From the NCBI RefSeq assembly GCF_026168555.1, contig NZ_CP092471.1:630501-694500 (forward strand): a DNA stretch of 64,000 bases, written 5' to 3'. Source of the stretch: Qipengyuania spongiae (GTDB lineage Bacteria > Pseudomonadota > Alphaproteobacteria > Sphingomonadales > Sphingomonadaceae). The stretch's first letter is position 1. Every line of letters begins with the position of its first letter. The position numbers and the translations under genes are program-made. Shown piece by piece: positions 47,545 through 55,430 of the stretch. The notes beneath the pieces were generated by a model. It was not told the DNA's origin, made no database searches, and saw only the letters and a list, made by a program, of their open reading frames with translations.

Positions 47545-48023
47545 TATGCGGCAGCCTTGTTCTTGCGGTTCATCGAAGCGACGTCGAGCGTCTGGGGCTT
47601 CTGGCCCTCGTGCGGATGCTCGGTGCCGGCATAAAGGTGGAGTGCCTTCATCTGCGCCCGGCCCAGCGGACCGCGCGGAATCATGCGCTGCACGGCCTTT
47701 TCCAGCACGCGCTCGGGGAAACGGCCTTCCAGCACCTTGGCCGGGGTGGTTTCCTTGATGCCGCCGACCCAGCCAGTGTGCTTGTAATAGATCTTGTCGT
47801 TCATCTTCTTGCCGGTGAACTTCACCTTGTCGGCATTGATGATGATGACATGGTCGCCGCAATCGACATGCGGCGTGAAGCTCGGCTTGTGCTTGCCGCG
47901 CAGGATGTTGGCGACGATCGCGGCGAGGCGGCCGACGACCAGACCGTCGGCATCGACGATGTGCCAGTTCTTTTCGACCTCGGCCGGCTTCACCGACCGT
48001 GTGGCTTTGGTAAGCGCCTTCAT
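47544..48023 (-). CDS. rplM: 50S ribosomal protein L13
   Basis: A 50S assembly-initiator protein of 159 residues. Landmarks are [33 protein letters not shown] and [20 protein letters not shown]. It is co-transcribed with rpsI as in most bacteria. Upstream lies the 364-base gap that starts the accessory region. Confidence 0.98.
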   Translation of the reverse strand: MKALTKATRSVKPAEVEKNWHIVDADGLVVGRLAAIVANILRGKHKPSFTPHVDCGDHVIIINADKVKFTGKKMNDKIYYKHTGWVGGIKETTPAKVLEGRFPERVLEKAVQRMIPRGPLGRAQMKALHLYAGTEHPHEGQKPQTLDVASMNRKNKAAA

Positions 48024-48387
48024 GGCTTTTCTATCCGTCTGCTTTCATGGACACGCGGCGGATTATCCCGCCCCGGCCGCGAACCGGCCCCGGCCGGCGT
48101 TCGCGAAGGTGCGCCAATTGGTCGATCACCCCCGCAGAGTCAAGTAAATCCGGGGCTTCCCATGGAGGTAAAATAATACCGCGCGCTAGATGTCGTGCAG
48201 CGACCAGATCTCGCTGTCGCGTCCGCTTAATGACCGGACTGGACCGTGATTACGTTTTCAATAGCCCAAATTTCTCGTAATGACCGGACTGTGGTCCCGC
48301 GAATTGCCATCTGATCATCCATAAATGAAGGCATGAAAGCGTAACAGGCATTTTATCGTGCCATCCTAGCGCGCAGAAGCAAGGCTC
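48024..48387. other. Intergenic region at accessory-island edge, with a 13-bp direct repeat
   Basis: There is no gene here that I can support. It holds the rplM upstream region and then less GC-rich sequence. TAATGACCGGACT occurs twice in direct orientation (48228-48240 and 48278-48290), 50 bases apart. I saw no copy at the far end of the island, so it is not established as an attachment site. Confidence 0.6.
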
Positions 48388-48813
48388 TTAAGCATATCGC
48401 GGAGAACCTAGAAACTTAGTCAAGCTATCGAAGACGCTTTCAAAAGACCGTGTTTCGCATTCCCAGATCGTGAAAACCTTCCAGCCTGCGGCTTCTAAAG
48501 CGGCCTCGGCGGCTTGGTCGCGCTCGACGTTCGCGTCGAACTTCGCGGTCCAGAATTCCGTCCTCGTCTTGGGTGTGCTTGCCAGTCGACATCCAGGATG
48601 CCGATGCCAGAAGCAACCGTGGACGAAGATCACCTTTCGACGTTTCGTGAAAACTATGTCCGGCGAGCCGGGAAGTCCTTTGTAATTGGTCACGAACCGA
48701 TAGCCCGCAGCATGGAGCGCCCTTCGAACGACCATCTCGGGCTTGGTTCGACTTCTCCCCACGGCCCGCATGATGCGCGATCGCTCGGGGTCGATGACCG
48801 GTTCGTCGGTCAA
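48388..48813 (-). CDS. vsr: Vsr very-short-patch repair endonuclease
   Basis: Nicks next to T:G mismatches that arise when 5-methylcytosine deaminates. It has 141 residues from a TTG at 48813 that overlaps the upstream stop. The Vsr fold is clear: RSRIMRAVGRSRTKPE, GSPDIVF with metal Asp52, VIFVHGCFWHRHPGC with H65 and W69, and the RTEFWTAKFDANVERD motif. It is the last gene of the methyltransferase operon, which predicts that the partner enzyme makes 5-methylcytosine. Confidence 0.94.
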   Translation of the reverse strand: MTDEPVIDPERSRIMRAVGRSRTKPEMVVRRALHAAGYRFVTNYKGLPGSPDIVFTKRRKVIFVHGCFWHRHPGCRLASTPKTRTEFWTAKFDANVERDQAAEAALEAAGWKVFTIWECETRSFESVFDSLTKFLGSPRYA

Positions 48814-50798
48814 CTATCCTCTTCGGGCGCGAAATCGTCGATCGCGGACATGAGCGTCTGAAGTTTATCGACCTGAGCTCGGCCCTTGAGCCACTCCTCG
48901 TAGATCCGGTGTGCCTGGTCCATGAGTTTGTCGTAGAACAGAACTCTAGCTTTCTGCGTCCAGAGCTGCTCTTCCGACTGCTCCTGCCCGCCGATGTCGG
49001 ACCAGTCCGAGGGCGGCTTGCCGAGCAGAACGAGTATCTCGATCGGCTCGTTTTCACGGTCGGTGTCCTTCAGGATCTGCTTGAGGCCAGTCCGATACTT
49101 CCTGATCTGCTTCGAAAGGTCGTCGGTATGGGTCCCGACGTTCGGTCGCTTCATCTCGATTATGACATGCCGGCCGGCGGTCTTCCGATACCCGATATCG
49201 ATCCGGGCTGCCTTCTGTTCGTCGGTCAGCGTCGCGTCGATTTCATCGAACAGCTTATCGACCCGGCGCTCCATGAACTCGGTGTTGTCGGCACGTTCCC
49301 ACGCAGGATCGATCAACCAGAGATGATCGAAGAGATACTCTTGGATCACCTTTTCCAGCGCGTTCTGATCCACCTTCTCCTCGAGAGTTCGGATCACCTG
49401 GATGCGGGAGCGGACGATCTGTCCGTATAGTGAGGCCTCCAGGCCGTCGACCTCGCCAAACAGCTCGAGAAGGGTGGGCACGCCTTCGTCCTCGACGCTT
49501 TCTAGCGTCTCCAAGTTCTCGTTCAGACGATGGAACTCGAACGCGAGGACCGCCTGCTTGATGAGCGACTTCTCCTCGACGTTCCCGGGACTGATACGGT
49601 TGAGCTTGCCGATCCACTTCTTCGCGCGTGCTCGCGTCTTTGGTTGGAGAGCCGCGATCCATGCGGCGACCTCGGGTATCTCCTGCGCCTTCCGCGCGCC
49701 GCTCTCGACACGCCAGTTCTGCCAGACGCTTTGGATATGTTTGAGTTCCTCGGCGAGAAACTCCTTGAGTTCCACGAAACGCGGGTCGCCTTCGACGAGG
49801 CTCTGCCTACTGCTGGTCGCCGCATCGTCGTCGCGATCGTCGTCACCCGTCCACTGATCGAGCCCGTCGACGTATACCTCACCGATGAGGTAGCTGGCGT
49901 ACACACCGCGCTCGGTGAACGCGTCGAGCACGTCCTCCTGAGCCATCTTACCCCGAACGAAGATCGCGATCCGATTGAGGTTGTCGCCTTCCTCGTCGTC
50001 CTTCAGTTGGCCAGATTCTTTGACCGTGCCAATCCAACCACGGAGCGCGACGCCGCCGGGCGCGATCTTAGGGTCTCGCTCCTCGTGCTCCTCGACATTC
50101 GTGGCAAGCGACACGGCGTCGTCCTGCTCGCCGTAGGTCCACAGGTACTGAAGCTTGTCGTAGTAGTCGCGATCCGAGACCGTGACTTCCACGTCGTCGA
50201 TGAAGACCTTGAACTGATCGCTGCCGATGACCTGAAACCGGCGCGCGACACGGCGTCGTAGCGCGCGAGGTGTCGCCACGGTCTGCTTTCGCCTAAGATT
50301 GGTGAGGGTGATACGGGTGCCGTGTTCGAAGTCGATGTCGTCCGTGGACACAGGCTCCGGCTCGTAGGTCGTATCCTCGGCCTGCTCGTCCTCGATCTTG
50401 TGGCGGATATCGGGCAGGTTCATTCGAAACGCACTCGACTCGCCGTCCTTGCGGGTCTCGACGATCACGGTGTCCGCGATCGAGAAGAGCGACAGCTTGC
50501 CGATGCCCTTGCGGCCCATGGGCTTGCGTTCGAACTTTGGAGTGAGGCCGGGCTGACCCGCGCGCCGTCGATAGCCGACGGTGAGGAAGCGATCGTTCAC
50601 CTCCCTCTCGGTCATACCAGAACCATCGTCCTCGATGACGATCCGGTCGTTGCTCTGGTCCCATTCGATGCGAACCCGGGTCGCGTCCGCGTCGTAGGCG
50701 TTGGCGACGATCTCCGAGAGAACCGCCGCCATGTTGCTGTAGAGATTGATGCCTAGGTGTTCGAGCGTATTGAGGCTGATGGTCAGCTGAAAACTCAT
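48810..50798 (-). CDS. GHKL ATPase with predicted C-terminal PD-(D/E)XK nuclease
   Basis: A 662-residue protein from ATG 50798, coupled to the methyltransferase (ATGA). The N-terminal GHKL (Hsp90/MutL/MORC-like) ATPase is complete: N-box E29/N33/D36 in SEIVANAYDADATRV, G1 DDGSGM at 57-62, G2 GRKGIGKLSLF from 95, and GTRITLTNL. A long middle region is followed by a candidate nuclease core, D534...E548-M-K550 in the segment RIDIGYRK to IIEMKRP. GHKL ATPases occur in restriction-modification loci, so I infer that this is the restriction component; no separate restriction enzyme is present. Confidence 0.78.
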   Translation of the reverse strand: MSFQLTISLNTLEHLGINLYSNMAAVLSEIVANAYDADATRVRIEWDQSNDRIVIEDDGSGMTEREVNDRFLTVGYRRRAGQPGLTPKFERKPMGRKGIGKLSLFSIADTVIVETRKDGESSAFRMNLPDIRHKIEDEQAEDTTYEPEPVSTDDIDFEHGTRITLTNLRRKQTVATPRALRRRVARRFQVIGSDQFKVFIDDVEVTVSDRDYYDKLQYLWTYGEQDDAVSLATNVEEHEERDPKIAPGGVALRGWIGTVKESGQLKDDEEGDNLNRIAIFVRGKMAQEDVLDAFTERGVYASYLIGEVYVDGLDQWTGDDDRDDDAATSSRQSLVEGDPRFVELKEFLAEELKHIQSVWQNWRVESGARKAQEIPEVAAWIAALQPKTRARAKKWIGKLNRISPGNVEEKSLIKQAVLAFEFHRLNENLETLESVEDEGVPTLLELFGEVDGLEASLYGQIVRSRIQVIRTLEEKVDQNALEKVIQEYLFDHLWLIDPAWERADNTEFMERRVDKLFDEIDATLTDEQKAARIDIGYRKTAGRHVIIEMKRPNVGTHTDDLSKQIRKYRTGLKQILKDTDRENEPIEILVLLGKPPSDWSDIGGQEQSEEQLWTQKARVLFYDKLMDQAHRIYEEWLKGRAQVDKLQTLMSAIDDFAPEEDS

Positions 50799-51937
50799 GC
50801 GATACCGTGCTCCCGCATATGGCATATGATCGATCGCGCGATAGCGCGACCGAGAAGGACCGGCACGGCGTTGCCGATCAACCTGCCTACGGTCTTGGTG
50901 TGAATCTTGGCTCCCTCGGGAACGAAGCGATAGCTCTTGTCGAAGCTCTGGAGGATCGCACCTTCCCGAAGGCTGATCGCGCGGTCCTGCTCGGGATGAC
51001 CGAACCGGCCATTTCCGAAACCGTAGAACTGCGTCGTCATCGTGGGGGCGGGCTTGTTCCATTCCATCCGCCCGTACACCGACGGATACGACTTTCCGGT
51101 CTCAGCGCGATGACAATCGGTGACCAGTTCCTCGTCCCAGTCCCTCCATGTCCCACCGGGTTTCGCCGCACGTATGCGATCTCGGTTCCGAGGGCTGAGC
51201 GAGGCCGATCGGTGAAGCTCGTCTATTGGGTCGGTCTCACCGGCGCCAATCATGGCGAGGTCGCCGATGGCTTGAGCCACCGTCACGTGTTCCTCTACCT
51301 TCACCGGTGGTTCCTCGAGCGCGATCGGGCCATGGCGCGAAGCGAGGAGCACGAGCCGATTCCGTTTCTGTGGCACACCATAGTCCGCCGCACATACGAT
51401 GTCCGCGCTGACGTGATAATCCGCCTCCCGAAGGCGATCGACGAAGTTCCGAAGTACGGAGCCATTTTCGAACTTGGTGAGCCTAGGCACGTTCTCCATG
51501 GAGACGATGTCGGGTCGCACTTCGCAGATGAGGTCGGCGAAGCGTTCCACGAGCGCCCATCGGTCGTCGTCCCGTTTCGAGCTGTAGGACGAGAAAGGCT
51601 GACAGGGAGCGCAACCGACGAGGATCCGCGGCACCTCCGGCGTGAAGAGTTCTTCGAGTTCGTCGGCCGTCATCTCCGCGACGTTGCGCTCCAGGAACGG
51701 CACTTCGTTATTGGTGACGTATGGAAACCTGCACGCGGCGTCGTTGTCGATGCCCGCCGCCACCGGCAACCCTTCTGCGAGCAAACCCGCGGTCAGGCCG
51801 CCTGCTCCGCAGAACAGGTCGACGGCGGAAGCCGCTACGGGAGCGTCGGCGATATCGGTCAAGACTCCCTCCTTCTGGTTCGTGGCCTCTGGCGCGATTA
51901 GCGAGTCAAGACCTTTTTGGGAAGAATAGTCGCTCAT
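50795..51937 (-). CDS. dcm: DNA (cytosine-5) methyltransferase
   Basis: An AdoMet-dependent C5 cytosine methyltransferase of 380 residues. Motif I FCGAGG (42-47), motif IV with catalytic C112 in GCAPCQPFS, motif VI ENV (147-149), motif VIII PQKRNR, and motif X RLIGNAVPVLLGRAIA are all present. The target-recognition region between VIII and IX is short, and the sequence specificity cannot be read. It is flanked by ATGA overlaps, second in the four-gene operon. The linked vsr gene agrees with m5C chemistry. Confidence 0.94.
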   Translation of the reverse strand: MSDYSSQKGLDSLIAPEATNQKEGVLTDIADAPVAASAVDLFCGAGGLTAGLLAEGLPVAAGIDNDAACRFPYVTNNEVPFLERNVAEMTADELEELFTPEVPRILVGCAPCQPFSSYSSKRDDDRWALVERFADLICEVRPDIVSMENVPRLTKFENGSVLRNFVDRLREADYHVSADIVCAADYGVPQKRNRLVLLASRHGPIALEEPPVKVEEHVTVAQAIGDLAMIGAGETDPIDELHRSASLSPRNRDRIRAAKPGGTWRDWDEELVTDCHRAETGKSYPSVYGRMEWNKPAPTMTTQFYGFGNGRFGHPEQDRAISLREGAILQSFDKSYRFVPEGAKIHTKTVGRLIGNAVPVLLGRAIARSIICHMREHGIA

Positions 51938-53112
51938 CGCTTCGACAGTTCGTTCGAGGTGCTCGAGATGGCTCGGTCGTCTTGGCTCAAAAGCTCATCG
52001 ACCGCGGTCATCGCTGCGTCGAATTCGTCCAAGGCCGAACGAGAGAACGTTTCACGCTGTCGAACTCCATCGTTCGACTGCGAAGGACCGTCAGCAACGA
52101 AGGAATGCAATTTCACTCCACTTGCCTGGGTCGTCGTGGCGAGACCGATCTCCCGCAGGCTCACGAGCATGCCGTGAACCCCTACCCGCGTAGCGCCGAT
52201 CAGGCGTTCGAGCTGATCCGAGCGCATGGCGCCGAAGCCCGCCAGTAGAGAGGCGAGTGCAGATGCCCGCGAAGTGGACCGAAGGCCGGAGCACCGCTCT
52301 CGGATTGCGCGATCCGCCCTAGTTGCTACTTCCACGATCCTCGTCAGCTGCCTTGCCGACCGTTCCAACGCCGCGAGATGGTCCGAGACCCGCTCCGTCT
52401 CGTCTACGTCGGCGCGTAGAGAATGGGCCATGATCGATCCAGGTAGCGGCAGGGCATGGCGCAACACACCGTCGCTCTTCAGAACAAAGCCGGCGTAGAG
52501 CGACAAGGCCCATGTCGGCGGGCCGATTGGCAATAGTCGATAGGCCCGGCGATATGCGCCATCGCCGAACGTGCGCAACTGGCTCTCGCGCGGCGCGAAG
52601 ACGACGTGCTCGCGGGCGGCATCGGCATAGTCGAGCGCGAGGTTGGAAGATCCTTTCCCGAGCTTGACCCGCTTTGCGAGGTCCGAAGCCTGCCAGAGAT
52701 CGTCGACCGGATCCGAATCGTCTTCGATACGCCGCGCGTCCCTTACCGGTCGTGCGATGGTGCCGAACCCCTGCGCGGCCTCGGCGAGCGGTTGCCATTC
52801 GTGCGAGCCAAGTTCGGATAGGACCGCGGTCATGATGCGGCCAGGCGAGCGCTGCCGGTTGGTCTCCTCGCCCGTCAGCGTGGCGATGCCGGCGCGCCAG
52901 ATCGCGAACCCATGGTCGGTGAACGCGTGGCGCTCGATCCGCAGGGCGTCGATCACGCAGTCGGTGACCACTCTCTGCGCAAATATTGCGCCAGCGCCCG
53001 AGTTCAGGTTGGCGATCGTACCGTCGAGCCGTCCGAGCGCCACGACCGTCCTGTCGCGCACAACTCGCCGTGAGTCGAAGTCGATCGTGTCGTAGTCGTC
53101 GAGGTCGATCAC
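51934..53112 (-). CDS. Unknown protein with C-terminal winged-helix-like domain, first gene of the R-M operon
   Basis: I do not recognise this 392-residue protein with confidence. It opens from a GTG at 53112 without a clear ribosome-binding site. The N-terminal two thirds are alpha-helical with GHGFAIW-type conserved-looking motifs (TDHGFAIWRAGIATLTGEET). The C-terminus contains a helix-turn-helix-like segment (SDQLERLIGATRVGVHGML, then LREIGLATT). The layout is reminiscent of DUF1612/HTH proteins of rhizobial plasmids. Its stop overlaps dcm (ATGA). It may be a regulator or an extra subunit of the system. Confidence 0.6.
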   Translation of the reverse strand: MIDLDDYDTIDFDSRRVVRDRTVVALGRLDGTIANLNSGAGAIFAQRVVTDCVIDALRIERHAFTDHGFAIWRAGIATLTGEETNRQRSPGRIMTAVLSELGSHEWQPLAEAAQGFGTIARPVRDARRIEDDSDPVDDLWQASDLAKRVKLGKGSSNLALDYADAAREHVVFAPRESQLRTFGDGAYRRAYRLLPIGPPTWALSLYAGFVLKSDGVLRHALPLPGSIMAHSLRADVDETERVSDHLAALERSARQLTRIVEVATRADRAIRERCSGLRSTSRASALASLLAGFGAMRSDQLERLIGATRVGVHGMLVSLREIGLATTTQASGVKLHSFVADGPSQSNDGVRQRETFSRSALDEFDAAMTAVDELLSQDDRAISSTSNELSKR

Positions 53113-53146
53113 CGGCGCGAGTATCCCGAAGCGGACAATTGCACGA

Positions 53147-53175
53147 TGTATAGCTAACTTCGGTAAACTTGACAG
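53147..53175 (-). promoter_or_regulatory. Putative promoter of the restriction-modification operon
   Basis: On the minus strand CTGTCA (53170-53175) and TATACA (53147-53152) are separated by 17 bases, and the -10 lies 34 bases before the GTG at 53112. The first gene has no visible ribosome-binding site. Confidence 0.5.
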
Positions 53176-53198
53176 CCACTCGTATGGTCGATCTCGCG

Positions 53199-53229
53199 CA
53201 CTATCGATAATCGGACACTATCGATAGTG
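53199..53229. promoter_or_regulatory. Operator-like palindrome pair between R-M operon and integrase
   Basis: CACTATCGATAGTG (53216-53229) is a perfect 14-base palindrome; a related copy, CACTATCGATAATC, begins 17 bases earlier (53199-53212). The tandem lies in the 150-base divergent gap between the operon and the recombinase gene, the usual place for a shared operator. Confidence 0.65.
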
Positions 53230-53262
53230 ACAATGCGAGAATCCGCCGTTATGGCCTGAGAA

Positions 53263-54591
53263 ATGCCGCGCCAAACCGCTTCCGTCGCTCGTTTATCGCA
53301 TCACTCCGCGTCGGAAATCGTGACGATCGAAGGCGCGGGACGTGGCGAACTTCCCCGCCGCCGTTCCGGTCAGGCGCTCGACCGTGTCCGGCAGCTGACC
53401 GAACTGCTCGCGGAAATCGTCCATCCCGATCACGCCATCGACCGGCTCGCCTACCGCAAGGCGCTCGAGGCGCGCGCGTCGAACACCGTTAGGGCGCTCG
53501 CGAGCGACCTCGCGTGCTATGCCGCGTTCTGTCGCACCGAACTCGGCGTAAGCCTGCCGGCGTCCGAAAGCCGGGTCGTCGCCTATCTCGAGCATCTCGA
53601 GGCGCTCGGGCGCAAGCCCGCGACGGTCTCGCGACGGCTCGCCAGCCTGGCGACGATCCACGGTCTGCTCGGGGTGACCTCGCCGACGCTTGCGCCGGTG
53701 GTGCGCGACGCGATGCGCGGGCTGCGCCGCCGGATGGGGGTCAGGCAGCGGCAGGCGGGCGCGCTCAGGTTCGGACCGGGGATCGATGCCGCGCTCGCGC
53801 TCGACGGCGAGGACGGTGCCGCCGAAGAAGGACAAGGCAAGCGTTCCCATCGGAACGCTTTCACGCTGACCGCGCTGCTCGCCGCCTGCGACATCGATCC
53901 GTCCGGACTTCGCGATGCCGCCCTGCTGTCGCTGGGCTACGATACGGGCCTTCGGATATCGGAACTGCTGCGGGTCGAGGTCGTGCACCTCACGCCCGGC
54001 GAAACGGGAGACGGCGCGGGCGTGCTGTTCGTTCCGACCTCGAAGACCGATCAACAGGGCGAAGGCGCCCATGCCTGGATCTCGGCCGACACAATGCGAA
54101 GGGTCGCGGCGTGGCTCGAGGTCGCGGAAATCCGTTCAGGGCCGATATTTCGGCGTGTGGCCGTGCGGCGTGCGAAGGCTTGGGCCGCCAACCGTCCGGT
54201 ACGGATGGAGTCGCTGGCGCCCAATGCGCGGATTACGCGGGAGAGAATGTACGGACGTCCGGCTGTTCCGGCGAAGGTGACCTATACGGTCGGCGATGTC
54301 GCCCTGACCCCCGTGGCCGTCCGGACGATCTTGAAGCGCACCGCGTTGCGCGCCGCCGATCTTGGTCTGGTCGATCTCTATGGCAGCGCGCTCGACGATG
54401 CGATCGCGCGCCTGTCGACGCATAGTCTTCGGGTCGGGCTCACGCAGGACCTGTTCGCCAACGGCGAGGATGCGGGTCCGATCGCGCAGGCGCTCCGGTG
54501 GAGCTCGACGGCGACAGCGCTTCGATATGGGCGCGAACTGGCGCCCGAGAGCAATGCTACGGCGCGGATGCTGAGAAATGTACGGCAATAG
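53263..54591 (+). CDS. Tyrosine recombinase / integrase
   Basis: A site-specific recombinase of 442 residues. An N-terminal SAM-like arm domain (about 50-150) is followed by the catalytic domain with all active-site residues: R231 (GYDTGLRISELLR), K261 (PTSKTDQQG), H387 and R390 (STHSLRVG), W413 (LRWSS) and nucleophile Y422 (ALRYGREL). It is divergent from the restriction-modification operon and shares its operator region. No tRNA, xis or phage genes are adjacent, so its target site is unknown. Confidence 0.92.
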   Translation: MPRQTASVARLSHHSASEIVTIEGAGRGELPRRRSGQALDRVRQLTELLAEIVHPDHAIDRLAYRKALEARASNTVRALASDLACYAAFCRTELGVSLPASESRVVAYLEHLEALGRKPATVSRRLASLATIHGLLGVTSPTLAPVVRDAMRGLRRRMGVRQRQAGALRFGPGIDAALALDGEDGAAEEGQGKRSHRNAFTLTALLAACDIDPSGLRDAALLSLGYDTGLRISELLRVEVVHLTPGETGDGAGVLFVPTSKTDQQGEGAHAWISADTMRRVAAWLEVAEIRSGPIFRRVAVRRAKAWAANRPVRMESLAPNARITRERMYGRPAVPAKVTYTVGDVALTPVAVRTILKRTALRAADLGLVDLYGSALDDAIARLSTHSLRVGLTQDLFANGEDAGPIAQALRWSSTATALRYGRELAPESNATARMLRNVRQ

Positions 54592-54953
54592 GAGGCAGAG
54601 CAGCTTCTGGGCGGAATTTACGATGGCCGGTACGGCTGAGATGGGGTGGTTTCGCGACAGTCGGCTTTCCGCGATTTTCTAGCGAAATCGGATTGTCGCT
54701 CGACCCTTGGGCGACGTTCTCCCAAGAACCTCCGTTTGCGGAGCTTGATAGCGAGAGAATTATTGGAGAGTGGCTTCGCATCTCAGACAATAGCGCGCAG
54801 CTTTGCACGGCCTCATATATTAGAACCGTTCAGCCTTGAACAAATACATTGTTCGACGCTAGAAATCGATTGGACGTAATAATTATATTAAGTACAAATT
54901 TGATTCTGGGGAAATGGGTCTCAGCACAAACAACGACTTGGCGGCTGTTCTTC
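54592..54953. other. AT-rich intergenic region
   Basis: A 362-base gap where composition drops from GC-rich to AT-rich. No supported gene. It contains TAATAATTATATT (54877-54889), which also occurs in the predicted oriC. Confidence 0.55.
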
Positions 54954-55430
54954 CTACAGCCTAGTCAGGTCTTCGATATGCATTGAGTTGATCTGATAAG
55001 GGGTGCCTGGGCAACTGCTAGTATCAGGCGCTTCGGCACGAAGCGGAGCAGAACGAGGGTCGAGCGGTTCAGATGGGTACGGCCCTCCCTCCCCAGTAAC
55101 AATTGAGCCAAATGGTATCCTGCGACCATCGTCAGCTATGATCGAATATCCTTGTTCCCGTTCTTCAACTCGGTAGCCAGGTTGAAAGAGAGGAATTGCT
55201 ACATGGTCGTCTTGAACTGCAAATTGTGATTCTCGCAGCATTTCTTCGCCAAGCACGATAACCACGCATCCATCTCGCTCAGCCAAGCGGCCGGTGTATG
55301 AACTGAACGAACCCATCTCCGGATCGCCGCTGAAATACATCGTTAACGGCTGCTGGCTGCCGCATCCTGTCAGCAACGCTATTGCTGACAAGATGCAAAC
55401 GCCTCGAAAGATAGCCGACCCTTTCATCAT
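54954..55430 (-). CDS. Hypothetical lipoprotein
   Basis: A 158-residue protein with a lipoprotein signal (GVCILSAIALLTGC, lipobox LTGC) and a short domain with strand-like repeats (GRLAERDGCVVIVLGEEM, REQGYSIIADDGRRI). No family recognised. The base composition is distinctly more AT-rich than that of the core genes. The start codon overlaps the protease stop (ATGA at 55427-55430), so the pair is coupled, and it may bind or hold the protease at the envelope. Confidence 0.65.
   Translation of the reverse strand: MMKGSAIFRGVCILSAIALLTGCGSQQPLTMYFSGDPEMGSFSSYTGRLAERDGCVVIVLGEEMLRESQFAVQDDHVAIPLFQPGYRVEEREQGYSIIADDGRRIPFGSIVTGEGGPYPSEPLDPRSAPLRAEAPDTSSCPGTPYQINSMHIEDLTRL

Noticed and set aside
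48024..48387. Attachment site (att) for the integrase at the rplM end
   Set aside because: A direct repeat is present, but no matching copy was found beyond the recombinase or at the IS remnant, so an att call is not justified.
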